From a virus, in IMG/VR virus record IMGVR_UViG_3300021373_001340, positions 1 to 43,775 of that record: a stretch of 43,775 nucleotides of DNA; one strand, 5' to 3'. Shown piece by piece: positions 31,638-40,153 of the stretch. Position 1 is the first letter of the stretch. Each line of letters begins with the position of its first letter. The translations under genes were made by a program, and so were the position numbers. The notes beneath the pieces are model-generated. The model was not told the origin of the DNA. It made no database searches and saw only the letters and a list, made by a program, of their open reading frames with translations.

Positions 31638-32157
31638 AACATTATCTAAAAATGACAGAGATGCTGTTAAGATATTTTGTAATTCTCAGTCTTATAGTAA
31701 CAACACTTCGTTAGAAAAAATGAAATGGGACTGGTGTCCATTTTGGTGTGCAGCATTTGACCAAGACCGTATTATAAGTATTGCCGGCGCACACGAACTT
31801 CCTGAAGTATCACCTAATGCCTATAGACTATTATTTAGAGGCGCACAATTACCAGGATACACGTTAGGCACAGGCAGAGATATATTCAAAACAGGAATAC
31901 AATTAAGTTATCTATTAGATTTACAAATTGGTTGGGCAATGGAAAAGGATATAAATGCAGACTTGTATATAAGCACAAATATAAATGATGACGGTGGCAA
32001 AAGCCAACGTATGAATAATACTATTATGCCATTACTTGCAAAACGTGGGATATGGGAATTAGATAGACAAATGGAACTTTACAATGTTCCACAAAACTTA
32101 TGGCGTATTAATGTTCATAACTATATGGAAGAGCGTAGCCGTTCGCTAAACACCTAA
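31609..32157 (+). CDS. GNAT-like acyltransferase candidate
   Basis: The 182 residues begin LTFRTLSKNDRDAVKIFCNS, the beta1-alpha1 opening of GNAT enzymes, and include WCAAFDQDRIISIAGAHE (beta2-beta3). The usual R/QxxGxG/A acetyl-CoA loop is not clear; GYTLGTGRDIFKTG is a possible variant. It overlaps the ANL gene by 29 bases in another frame, so the two may act together, for example by activating and transferring an acyl group. The 3' end overlaps the convergent halogenase-like gene by 50 bases. The family call is tentative. Confidence 0.5.
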   Translation: MEKLGRLTFRTLSKNDRDAVKIFCNSQSYSNNTSLEKMKWDWCPFWCAAFDQDRIISIAGAHELPEVSPNAYRLLFRGAQLPGYTLGTGRDIFKTGIQLSYLLDLQIGWAMEKDINADLYISTNINDDGGKSQRMNNTIMPLLAKRGIWELDRQMELYNVPQNLWRINVHNYMEERSRSLNT

Positions 32158-33214
32158 AACTATATTCGTCAAAAATAGTAAACGGTTTCTTTTTAATTTT
32201 AATTTCTTTTACTTCATTTTGCCAGTATGGTGTATTCTTACTTGTTGCTTCATAATGCAATGCAAGAAAATCTTCAATATGTTTTACAATCTTAACATAT
32301 TGTCTATTATAAACTTTTTGTTTACCATATAATTTAACTAGCATTTCAATCTGATATTGTATTAACCAAATTGCTTGTGCTTCTAAAGGCTCAATAAATC
32401 CAGCACTCAGCCCTATGTTTAGTATGTTATCTTGATACGGTGTTGGGCAATATTTACTTTCCCAGTGTAATACTCGCATTTTATCTAGTTCAAGATTATA
32501 AGGACATGTTTCGATAAACTCGCGTTTAGCATCGTCAACTGTTTGATGTTCTGTACTAAACACATAACCATTACCAATACGATTTTGTAAATAAATATTC
32601 CACATCCACCCGTTACTCATAGCAGTTGTTTCTGTGTAGTACTTCAGCTCTTTATCATAACTAGGTGCTACTACAGCACAATTATTTTTAAGACGTGTAC
32701 TAACCATTTCTCTTTGAGGAAATAATTTGTTAAATCCTGTACAATTAATAATCAAGTCTGCTTGTAAATCATCAATATTATCTAATGTACGTGTTTCTAA
32801 TTTAACACCATTTGGCAATGCTACTTTATCACGCAACATAATACCAAATTTATTTGCATCTATATGATATGCATGACGCCATTTTTTATCTGGTAACTCG
32901 TAGTTTTCCATCCAACGCATTTGTTCGTCGTGTTCTGTTTCATCAAAACAAAAATGATGGAACCAACTTTCGCCGTGCCAGTTTTTATGTTTAATTGTAT
33001 ACTTACGAACCGCATCGCAATTATCAAATAAGTCTTGCTCAGTTAATCCGCAATCATGTATAAAGTCATACATACTAGGCAGTGTACTTTCACCTACACC
33101 TATTATAGGTATATCTTGGCTTTGGATAACTGTAATATCCCAGTTAGTCTTTTTAGAAAGGTATGAGGCTGTCATCCAACCTGCTGTTCCGCCGCCTACA
33201 ATAATTATATTCAT
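32108..33214 (-). CDS. Flavin-dependent halogenase-like protein (tryptophan halogenase family)
   Basis: The 368 residues carry the family signatures: IIVGGGTAGWMTASYL (FAD dinucleotide motif), IIGVGESTLPSM, and NGWMWNIYLQNRIGNGYVFS with WxWxI (W203, W205). By alignment to the PrnA segment around Lys79, K71 in VRKYTIKHKNW is the catalytic Lys. E278 in GFIEPLEAQAI matches the key Glu, but the next two residues are A-Q rather than the S-T that line the halide site in PrnA. It is shorter than PrnA (538) and lacks much of its C-terminal substrate domain. Halogenation of an unusual substrate, or another flavin oxidation, is possible. It overlaps the upstream oxygenase gene by four bases. Confidence 0.85.
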   Translation of the reverse strand: MNIIIVGGGTAGWMTASYLSKKTNWDITVIQSQDIPIIGVGESTLPSMYDFIHDCGLTEQDLFDNCDAVRKYTIKHKNWHGESWFHHFCFDETEHDEQMRWMENYELPDKKWRHAYHIDANKFGIMLRDKVALPNGVKLETRTLDNIDDLQADLIINCTGFNKLFPQREMVSTRLKNNCAVVAPSYDKELKYYTETTAMSNGWMWNIYLQNRIGNGYVFSTEHQTVDDAKREFIETCPYNLELDKMRVLHWESKYCPTPYQDNILNIGLSAGFIEPLEAQAIWLIQYQIEMLVKLYGKQKVYNRQYVKIVKHIEDFLALHYEATSKNTPYWQNEVKEIKIKKKPFTIFDEYSFRCLANGYALPYSYEH

Positions 33215-34386
33215 ACGTTTATTTGTGTCCTTAAAAAAATATTTATTTTTCCTATGGGAATTTTAAAATGTAAATGGATTCTATCTGTAGAACCTTTGTT
33301 AATTGTAGTGTGTATACGTTTTGTATTTACAATGTAAACATTATTAGGTTCTAATACATATGGGTGTTCGTTAATAATAAAATGCGAATCGTTATTAGCA
33401 TACAACGGAATATGTACTCTTACATGTTCATCTTTATCTGCATGCGGGGGTATTCCTGAATTTTGAGGATGTCCAGTAATTACTAATTCTTCTATATAAG
33501 GAATTTGATCATATAGTTTTTTAGCAAACCCTTTGAGCATCTTAGTAGGTTTTATAATAGGATCAAATTCTTTTTTATCTTTACGCATACCCGGAGGTAA
33601 AGGACGCTCGTCTATATTTTCGCAATTAGTTAATATTGCGTAACCATATAATCCTTCAAGATTAGTTCCTGGAACTTCAGGCATTGTCCATTTTAAGTAG
33701 TCAAAATTATCTACAAGATCATTATAGTATTCTTTAAGTTCTTCAAAATTAAATTTTATATTTTCTATTTTTTTACAATCAAAGTTTATTTGGGCTGGAT
33801 CTAATATCCAATCTGTGTTTAGTAGTTCATCTACATTGTCTATGGGTATTTTAAATATTAAATGTATTCTGTCTGTATCGCCTTGGTTAATTGTTCCATG
33901 TTGGTTAGTGGTATTAATAAGATATGCTTTACCCTCTTGTAAATTATACTTTGAATCGCCAAATACAAAATAACTTTGATCATTCGTTTGTATAGGTATA
34001 TGTACTTTTACAAACTCGGTATTATCTGTATGCTGTTGTATAACTGTATTAGGTGGATGGGCACTTATAACTGTTTGTCTAATATTGGGTATTGCATCTA
34101 CAATATACTTGCCAAAACCAAATACAAGCTCTGTAGGATTATCAAACGTGCCTAATACTTCAGTATCATGTTTTATGTCATACGGTGGACAAGGCTTTGT
34201 AGCATCCTTTAAATTACTTTGTATAGCCCAACTGTATACATCATTTACTTTGTGATCTAATGTATTTGTACTATCTGGTTGCCACTTTAAATTGTCATAC
34301 TGAGATACTTTAGCATAATAGTCTTTTAGTTCTTGCAACGAAAATTTAAAGTTAGGTAATTCTTTAATATCAAAATCAAACATCAT
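33211..34386 (-). CDS. Tandem double-domain 2OG oxygenase-like protein
   Basis: The 391 residues contain two copies of the same domain, about 1-195 and 196-391. Copy one has QQHTDNTEFVKVHIPI (H119, D121), H163 and R173; copy two has PPHADKDEHVRVHIPL (H315, D317), H359 and R369. The spacing from first His to Arg is 54 in both. The YLINT/YIVNT and DRIHL segments are shared with the neighbouring genes. All metal and putative 2OG ligands are intact in both. The closest known family is aspartyl/asparaginyl beta-hydroxylase-like. It sits between the phosphatase and halogenase-like genes. Confidence 0.82.
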   Translation of the reverse strand: MMFDFDIKELPNFKFSLQELKDYYAKVSQYDNLKWQPDSTNTLDHKVNDVYSWAIQSNLKDATKPCPPYDIKHDTEVLGTFDNPTELVFGFGKYIVDAIPNIRQTVISAHPPNTVIQQHTDNTEFVKVHIPIQTNDQSYFVFGDSKYNLQEGKAYLINTTNQHGTINQGDTDRIHLIFKIPIDNVDELLNTDWILDPAQINFDCKKIENIKFNFEELKEYYNDLVDNFDYLKWTMPEVPGTNLEGLYGYAILTNCENIDERPLPPGMRKDKKEFDPIIKPTKMLKGFAKKLYDQIPYIEELVITGHPQNSGIPPHADKDEHVRVHIPLYANNDSHFIINEHPYVLEPNNVYIVNTKRIHTTINKGSTDRIHLHFKIPIGKINIFLRTQINV

Positions 34387-34801
34387 GATACCTTTCTAAT
34401 AGACTATAAACATGTTTGTTATGACTACTGTCATCTATTGTTTCGTTATTATAATACTTTTTAACGTAGTTGGCAACAGCAACACTTCTTGATTGTCCTT
34501 TTGCACAATATACATGTAGTGTTGCGTTTTTAGGAATCTTGCGTACAAAATATATAATTTGTTTTGCCTGTTTATCGCTACATGCTGTAGCATGTATTAT
34601 ACGTTGTGTGTTATTGTACCACTTGATTGCTTTTAAACCTGTTTTTTCAACATCCTCAAATTTTAAATTTAAAACATTATTTGCATCTGCCATAACAGGC
34701 TCAGAATGTATCCAATTACCATTACTGTGTATACCAATAAGATATTCGTTGTTAGGTATAGGTTGTATATCTTTCATTGCATATGTTTTTACATTAACCA
34801 T
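34376..34801 (-). CDS. CX5R dual-specificity phosphatase-like protein
   Basis: The ATG with its first base at 34801 has GAGGA about seven bases upstream; a GTG at 34822 is the alternative. The 141 residues include VYCAKGQSRSVAVANYV with C99 and R105, the CX5R phosphatase loop, after a strand and helix as in DSP enzymes. The usual His before Cys is Tyr and no general-acid Asp is obvious. The substrate could be protein, nucleotide or another phosphoester. It overlaps the oxygenase genes on both sides. Confidence 0.7.
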   Translation of the reverse strand: MVNVKTYAMKDIQPIPNNEYLIGIHSNGNWIHSEPVMADANNVLNLKFEDVEKTGLKAIKWYNNTQRIIHATACSDKQAKQIIYFVRKIPKNATLHVYCAKGQSRSVAVANYVKKYYNNETIDDSSHNKHVYSLLERYHDV

Positions 34802-35442
34802 GCTTTTACGTCCTCGGTCCACACTTTACCATAAAGGTGTACTCTGTCTGTTGTACCTTTGTTTTCAACACTATGGGGAAGTGTTGTGTTTACAAGATAT
34901 GCCCAACCTGGTTCCATATGATATTCTTTACCGTTTATAATCCAATTACTATCTTTGTTAGTGTGTATAGGAATATGTACTCTAATTTTATCAGGACTAT
35001 CTTGATGTGTAATTAATTTAGTTCCAGTTACATGCTCAGTCACTAACCATTTTTTACTACGAAAAGGTAGACTTTTAACAACGTCTAATCCGTATCCTGT
35101 AAAACATTTTCTAGGATTTAATTCATCGTTATCATTGTCTTTATACTCTGGCTTTGCACATCCTTGCTCAAAAGGTTTAGGACCTTCTTCGTCACTATTC
35201 CAGCATAACGTATAGTAGCCAGTTTCGTCGGGTATAATATGTCCAGTCTTTCCAGTAGGATCACTGATTGGAAATTGCCACACATGATGATTCTCTCCTA
35301 CAATAAATTTCCAATCTTTGTAATTTTCTTGTAGATCATTATACCAGTCCTGTAACTTTTTTACATCAACACGAAATATAGGTTTGACGTCAAAGCCTAA
35401 ATCAACTGTTTGATGTTCTTCTATATATCGTTTCATTTCCAA
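34789..35442 (-). CDS. 2OG oxygenase-like protein, paralogue
   Basis: The 217 residues end in the shared core: KLITHQDSPDKIRVHIPIHT (H146, D148), AYLVNTTLPHSVENKGTTDR (H190, R200) and VHLYGKV. The distances match the double-domain neighbour closely. The N-terminal 140 residues hold YNDLQENYKDWKF and a WNSDEEGPKP block. All ligands are present. It overlaps the phosphatase gene by 13 bases and the next oxygenase by 10, consistent with one transcript. Confidence 0.82.
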   Translation of the reverse strand: MEMKRYIEEHQTVDLGFDVKPIFRVDVKKLQDWYNDLQENYKDWKFIVGENHHVWQFPISDPTGKTGHIIPDETGYYTLCWNSDEEGPKPFEQGCAKPEYKDNDNDELNPRKCFTGYGLDVVKSLPFRSKKWLVTEHVTGTKLITHQDSPDKIRVHIPIHTNKDSNWIINGKEYHMEPGWAYLVNTTLPHSVENKGTTDRVHLYGKVWTEDVKAWLM

Positions 35443-36176
35443 TTTACTAAATCCATAAATTTATTATTATGTATATCAGCAATTACATTTGCCCTTGATG
35501 TAGGACTAAAGTTTGTAGTAGAGTGCGTAACTCTAGAATTTATAATGTAAACATTTCCTGGTTCAAAATTATATTCTCTGTTCCATTTTTCTCCCCAGTA
35601 AAATTTGCTATTATCATATGTCATAGGAATGTGTAGTCTAGCACAGTATCCATCTGTGTGCGGATGAAGTATGTGTTCAGGCATATGTTGTGTAATACGC
35701 GGATTGTAAATATAGTTGCCTATTTCTTCTACTATAGATTTCCATTCTCCAAAATTATATTGACTAAGATATATATTATCTTTATAATCAAAATCCTTTA
35801 TAACATTACCGTTATTATCAAAGTAACTTTTTAATTCTGTAAAAAAGTCTATGTCAGCAGCCCAAGGAGGCGGAAGTGGTACATCTCTGTGAGCTGGCCA
35901 AGTTAATGTCCACGAATTAATTAATGCTTCGTAGGTTTTGTTACGTTCCCATTCATAATCATTTGTATCAGTAGTAAATTTATTATTAACAGATTCTTTT
36001 ATGTACTCAGCGCATGTTTGAAAATTAAATTTTAAGTAGTCTAAATTAGATGTAACAATATTATACCAATGTTGTAAATTTTCAACATCTATTTTTTTAT
36101 CTAATATTATAATGTCCCATTCTAAACTTTCTAAAACTGACAAGTCAACTTGAGAAGGTTGCAGAACTTTATCCAT
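35433..36176 (-). CDS. 2OG oxygenase-like protein, paralogue
   Basis: The 247 residues show ITQHMPEHILHPHTDGYCAR (H173, D175), LHIPMTYDNSKFYWGEKW, YIINSRVTHSTTNFSPTSR (H218, R228). The N-terminal part repeats a theme seen in the family: LEWDIIILDKKIDVENLQHW and WTLTWPAHRDVPLPPPW, which matches the plus-strand member at 29394. All iron and 2OG ligands are kept. It overlaps both flanking oxygenase genes. A substrate distinct from its paralogues is likely, since the substrate-facing N-termini differ. Confidence 0.82.
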   Translation of the reverse strand: MDKVLQPSQVDLSVLESLEWDIIILDKKIDVENLQHWYNIVTSNLDYLKFNFQTCAEYIKESVNNKFTTDTNDYEWERNKTYEALINSWTLTWPAHRDVPLPPPWAADIDFFTELKSYFDNNGNVIKDFDYKDNIYLSQYNFGEWKSIVEEIGNYIYNPRITQHMPEHILHPHTDGYCARLHIPMTYDNSKFYWGEKWNREYNFEPGNVYIINSRVTHSTTNFSPTSRANVIADIHNNKFMDLVNWK

Positions 36177-36918
36177 TTGTTATACCTATTACATTTAAGA
36201 TATGGTCTTCAGTTACTCTTGTAATAATATGAGATCTATAGTCTTCACTATCGTTAGTAGTTCCATGCCAATCCCCAGTGTTAAGAATATATGCTTTACC
36301 TTCTTTCATATGATAAGAGCGTTCTTTGTTTTTACCAAAATGGAAATAACTGTTTTTGTTGCTTTCTATAGGAATATGTAATTTAAGTACTTTACTATCT
36401 ATATGTTGACGTATATACATACCTGGATGATGTCTAGTAACGATTGCTTGTCTAAAAGCATCTAATCCTAAATCTTCTACTAACTGTTTAAAATAACCAA
36501 AGTGTAATTTAGGCATAATTTTTGCATCGTTAATAAAGTTATCGTAATCTACTTCAGGATACATTTCAGGATTACATTGTGCTGGAGGCGGTAGTGCTTC
36601 GTAACGTTCTATAGGCCATGCTAGGGTTACACCATCAATTGGTCCGCAATAGTAACCGCAATACCCTTGCTCTACCATTTCTTTACTTTTTTCTAAGTTA
36701 AGTTTTTCGGACATCTTGTTAAAGTTAAACAACATGTGATCAAAGTTTTCTTTAACGTCAGTCCACCATGCTTTTAGACTTTCAACATCTACATTATAAT
36801 TAAGTTCGATTATATCCCAATCGTTATTGTTATATAAGAAATCGTAAGTTAAGCCGTGAGTAACAGGATCGTAGTTTTTAATTATTCTCGAATCTTGGGT
36901 GTGTTGTGCGTTTTCCAT
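36169..36918 (-). CDS. 2OG oxygenase-like protein, paralogue
   Basis: The 249 residues have NNDWDIIELNYNVDVESLKA, GVTLAWPIERYEALPPPAQC, then VTRHHPGMYIRQHIDSKVLK (H172, D174), HIPIESNKNSYFHFGKN and YILNTGDWHGTTNDSEDYRS (H218, R228). Its N-terminal layout is closest to the paralogues at 35433 and 29394. It overlaps the 489-residue gene upstream by 41 bases. The ligand set is complete. Confidence 0.82.
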   Translation of the reverse strand: MENAQHTQDSRIIKNYDPVTHGLTYDFLYNNNDWDIIELNYNVDVESLKAWWTDVKENFDHMLFNFNKMSEKLNLEKSKEMVEQGYCGYYCGPIDGVTLAWPIERYEALPPPAQCNPEMYPEVDYDNFINDAKIMPKLHFGYFKQLVEDLGLDAFRQAIVTRHHPGMYIRQHIDSKVLKLHIPIESNKNSYFHFGKNKERSYHMKEGKAYILNTGDWHGTTNDSEDYRSHIITRVTEDHILNVIGITNG

Positions 36919-38347
36919 TTCTTAACCTTTCTCTCATATCCATTGCAACATAGTCATGTCCATATAACACTAAGTCTTCTGGAATCATTTCTTCAAATTT
37001 AAACCAATACTGTTCAAGTTGTTCTGGTTCTACATTCCATTGTAGCATTTCGCTTGACCAAATATTTGTAGTCCACAGTACTTTTGTTCCTTGTGCAGTA
37101 TTTATTAGTTCAAATAATTGGTTAGGTTGTGTTACTAAGTCTACTACATTAAAGGTATGTTTTAGTTGTCTATATCTATCCCATAGCTCTTTAAACGCTT
37201 CTCTACCTCCATGTTCTTTAACTTCTTGTTCCCAAAACTTTTTATAATTTCCTCTATAGGTGCTACTGAAGTTATATTTAAGATCATGTTCTAATAACCA
37301 TTTGTCTAAATCATAACCATCCCAAGTTTCTAGCAAGTGTTTTTTATAATTTAAACTTGCTTCACACCAATCAAAATAATTTACTGTAGTATCTTTATGG
37401 AAGCCGTTTGTGTTTAATATAGCAAGTGGCTTAAAGCCGGCTGCGGCACTAAACAAATGATCAATCAATTTACCATCTGTTCTTACGCCCTCGCCTGACA
37501 GTGTTTCTGTGTTAAATGCGTATACTCTATCCTTTTCTATAAATTCTTGATAGCCAAGTTTACGTATCCATGCCGCTTGACTTTGATTCAGCCCATCGTC
37601 TTGATCTTTATTAAGCCATGCATTTGCAAGTTGCTGTGTATTCTCATATGGATATAAAAATACTTTACAATCACGCATATCATTTGTTAAATTATCTATT
37701 TTTATTCCTGCTCGTATAGCAATGTCTATCCAGTTACTTCCGTCTGCTGTAATCTCAACATGCTTTTCCTGTGCGTTGTCTGCAGGACCAATCCACTTAG
37801 GTGTGTAATGACTATGTACTGTGTCTTCACTAAGTTTGTAGTTTTGTAATAAGGGCTTTCTATCCCTAAATACACCCATTTCATCAAACTTAGGTTTGCC
37901 AAGTTCTACCCATTTTTGTAAATTAACAAATAGGTATTGTCTATGCAATCCAGGATATGAACCTTGCATTCCTGTTTGTGCTTCTTTATCCATTATATGA
38001 CCTATTGTAAAGAAGTCTTTATTGTTATCATAGTAATTTAAACTTTGAGTTATTAAACTAGGTCCTCTAAATAAAAGTAGTCCCTGACATGCAATCATTG
38101 CAAACTCTTTATTTTTTTGAAGACTTTGTTCTAATATTTCTTCAACAGTTTTATGAAATCCTACGTAACTACACATGCCCATTTTAATCATACGATTAAT
38201 ATAAAAATAGGTCATATCAAAACATCTTTTTTGTAGCCATGTATTATTGATGTCGCGATTAATATTAAGTATGCCTATGCCTACTCTATTATCAATTTTT
38301 AGATCTTCGTAATAACGATCAATAGTAATACTATTCCAGTCTTTCAT
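36878..38347 (-). CDS. 489-residue orphan protein of the oxygenase island
   Basis: I recognise no family. The N-terminal third has VGIGILNINRD, AMIACQGLLLFRGPS and LHRQYLFVNLQKWVELGKPK, which loosely suggest a GT-A-like alpha/beta fold. The middle holds DCKVFLYPYENTQQLANAWL and SAAAGFKPLAILNTNGFHKD. The C-terminal part has LVTQPNQLFELINTAQGTKV followed by an acidic helix. There is no DxD pair or other clear active site. A GAGGG ribosome site precedes the ATG. It is enclosed by oxygenase genes and so likely belongs to the same pathway. Glycosyltransferase or methyltransferase-like roles are only possibilities. Confidence 0.7.
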   Translation of the reverse strand: MKDWNSITIDRYYEDLKIDNRVGIGILNINRDINNTWLQKRCFDMTYFYINRMIKMGMCSYVGFHKTVEEILEQSLQKNKEFAMIACQGLLLFRGPSLITQSLNYYDNNKDFFTIGHIMDKEAQTGMQGSYPGLHRQYLFVNLQKWVELGKPKFDEMGVFRDRKPLLQNYKLSEDTVHSHYTPKWIGPADNAQEKHVEITADGSNWIDIAIRAGIKIDNLTNDMRDCKVFLYPYENTQQLANAWLNKDQDDGLNQSQAAWIRKLGYQEFIEKDRVYAFNTETLSGEGVRTDGKLIDHLFSAAAGFKPLAILNTNGFHKDTTVNYFDWCEASLNYKKHLLETWDGYDLDKWLLEHDLKYNFSSTYRGNYKKFWEQEVKEHGGREAFKELWDRYRQLKHTFNVVDLVTQPNQLFELINTAQGTKVLWTTNIWSSEMLQWNVEPEQLEQYWFKFEEMIPEDLVLYGHDYVAMDMRERLRNGKRTTHPRFENN

Positions 38348-38348
38348 T

Positions 38349-39050
38349 TTACCCTCTATTAGTATAGTAACTTTCTCTTAAGACATAGAAAAAATCTCTA
38401 ATGCGTCTACCAAGTTCGTAGTGTATAATCATATGTATTCTTGGCTTATCGCTGTTATTATATACAGCATGTACATTAGATATATCCATTAAGTATGCAC
38501 TACCGTTATCATCAAATGGAACTCTGCCGTGGTCTTTAAACACAAATTTACAACCTTCGGGATTGTTCAAACTAATATTACAAACACTCAAACGCTTTTC
38601 TTCATCTGACCTATCTTGATGCGGAAGAATATATCCACCCGGCTCAAGTAACATAAATCTTACACGATTTAAAAACTCCGCTGGCCATACCTCAGTTAAA
38701 AACTTTTTTGTTACTGGACATTTATCTGCTACCCAAGTCCAATCTAACTGTTTAATTGATTCTTGTCTGTCGCCATAACTATTCAATGTTTGAGTGTCTT
38801 CATTTAGTCCGTGTAGTGTTAGACTTTTCCAACCTTTTCCGTATGTAGTTTCTCTATGCAAATGAAACTTGTCTGCAAGTGCTTCGGCTTCTTTGTGCAT
38901 TTCTTTCCAAGGTTGATTATCTAATGCACTTAGTTTAAAACACGGCCAGCCGCTTTCCATTACAACCCATTTAGGATCGAATTGTTCCGGATAGGTTATA
39001 TCTATTTGCTTGTCATTTTCTAACAAATATTTCTCTAATTCAGCGTTCAT
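38349..39050 (-). CDS. 2OG oxygenase-like protein, divergent paralogue
   Basis: The 233 residues carry LLEPGGYILPHQDRSDEEKR (H144, D146), SVCNISLNNPEGCKFVF, and AYLMDISNVHAVYNNSDKPR (H194, R204), then IHMIIHYEL. The His-to-His distance is 50, against 44-46 in most neighbours, and the shared VHIPI strand reads VCNISL, so it is the most divergent of the minus-strand members. The Arg is again exactly ten residues after the distal His. It is the first gene of the minus-strand operon and diverges from the radical SAM gene. Confidence 0.82.
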   Translation of the reverse strand: MNAELEKYLLENDKQIDITYPEQFDPKWVVMESGWPCFKLSALDNQPWKEMHKEAEALADKFHLHRETTYGKGWKSLTLHGLNEDTQTLNSYGDRQESIKQLDWTWVADKCPVTKKFLTEVWPAEFLNRVRFMLLEPGGYILPHQDRSDEEKRLSVCNISLNNPEGCKFVFKDHGRVPFDDNGSAYLMDISNVHAVYNNSDKPRIHMIIHYELGRRIRDFFYVLRESYYTNRG

Positions 39051-39076
39051 GTTTACTTTTTTCTTTACCCTGTAGT

Positions 39077-39084
39077 GTTAAATA
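39077..39084 (+). promoter_or_regulatory. Possible late promoter variant GTTAAATA in the divergent gap
   Basis: The octamer lies in the 68-base gap between the divergent operons, 35 bases before the GTG at 39119. It is identical to the one at 29367. No TTGACA/TATAAT pair is seen on either strand here. Promoter use is inference. Confidence 0.35.
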
Positions 39085-39118
39085 TACTTATGCTAGTTTT
39101 TAAGGAGTGCGTTTAGTC

Positions 39119-40153
39119 GTGAGATGCAAATATCTTGATAATCAAATCAATGTCGGCACTAATGGGTCATATAGATTATGCTGTATGAGCTTAGAACCTG
39201 AGAACGAATACAATATCAAAACACATACTCCACAAGAATGGCATGACAGTGATTTCCATAAAGGTATTAGAGAGCAAATGGCAAGAGATGAATGGCCTGA
39301 TGCTTGTAAACGTTGCAAAGAAATGGAAGAACACGGCCTACAAAGTCAACGCCAAAAAGAAAGAAGATATGGTCCAGGACTTAGCCATTTAGACTTACGT
39401 TTAGGCAATAGTTGTAATTTAAAATGTATCAGTTGCTGGCATATGAGTTCTAGTTCAATAGCAGAAGAAGCCGTTGCTATGCAAAAAGCAGGTGTTACAC
39501 CGCTACACGGAGTGTTAGATGTTCCACATTTTAATTGGGCTGACGACAAAGCATTTGATAAATTACTTGATCTACCAATTAATGAAGTATACATGACCGG
39601 CGGTGAACCTATGATGGTAAAACACTTGCCAAGATTTTTAGAAAGATTAGACCCAGAAACAATAATACGTTTTAATACTAACTGTACAATTTGGAATCCT
39701 AAATTAGAAAAATTACTTAGAAAATTTAATATGGTTATTATGAGTTTTAGTTTAGATGCTACTGATGATCGTATAAACTATATTAGACATGGTACTAAAT
39801 GGAAGGAAGCAGAAGAAAATGCAAAACGTTGGGCGGACTTTTGTAAGGTTGATATAAGTCCTACTGTTAGTATTTTGAATGCATGGTTTTATGATGACAT
39901 AAAAGAATATGCAGACAAACGCAACTGGAGCGTCTTTGAAAATTTACTTATGACTCCTGATTGGTTACATGTTAAAAACGCACCCGACGAATTAAAAGCA
40001 CAATTTCAAGGTGTAGATAAATGGATGAATGAACCTGCTAACCTGCTAAAACAAGAAGAATTTAAATACAACATTACTAAGTTAGATAGTTGGCGTAAAA
40101 TGTATATAAAGGATTACCTGCCTCCGGTAGCAAAAGCATATGGACTTAATTAA
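39119..40153 (+). CDS. Radical SAM protein with N-terminal twitch-type Cys domain
   Basis: The GTG at 39119 is chosen because AAGGAG (39102-39107) lies 11 bases upstream; an in-frame GTG at 39107 would overlap that site. The product is 344 residues. The N-terminus has NGSYRLCCMSLE and WPDACKRCKEMEEHG, the auxiliary-cluster (twitch/SPASM-like) layout, followed by LGNSCNLKCISCWHM with the CX3CX2C cluster motif and VYMTGGEPMM for SAM binding. Relatives often modify peptides or act on small substrates. It is known in marine phages, with unknown target. It overlaps the kinase-like gene by 14 bases. Confidence 0.88.
   Translation: MRCKYLDNQINVGTNGSYRLCCMSLEPENEYNIKTHTPQEWHDSDFHKGIREQMARDEWPDACKRCKEMEEHGLQSQRQKERRYGPGLSHLDLRLGNSCNLKCISCWHMSSSSIAEEAVAMQKAGVTPLHGVLDVPHFNWADDKAFDKLLDLPINEVYMTGGEPMMVKHLPRFLERLDPETIIRFNTNCTIWNPKLEKLLRKFNMVIMSFSLDATDDRINYIRHGTKWKEAEENAKRWADFCKVDISPTVSILNAWFYDDIKEYADKRNWSVFENLLMTPDWLHVKNAPDELKAQFQGVDKWMNEPANLLKQEEFKYNITKLDSWRKMYIKDYLPPVAKAYGLN

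Noticed and set aside
30969-32157. A single frameshifted gene joining the ANL-like and GNAT-like frames
   Set aside because: The second frame does not resemble an ANL C-terminal domain and has its own ATG; short overlaps are common here.
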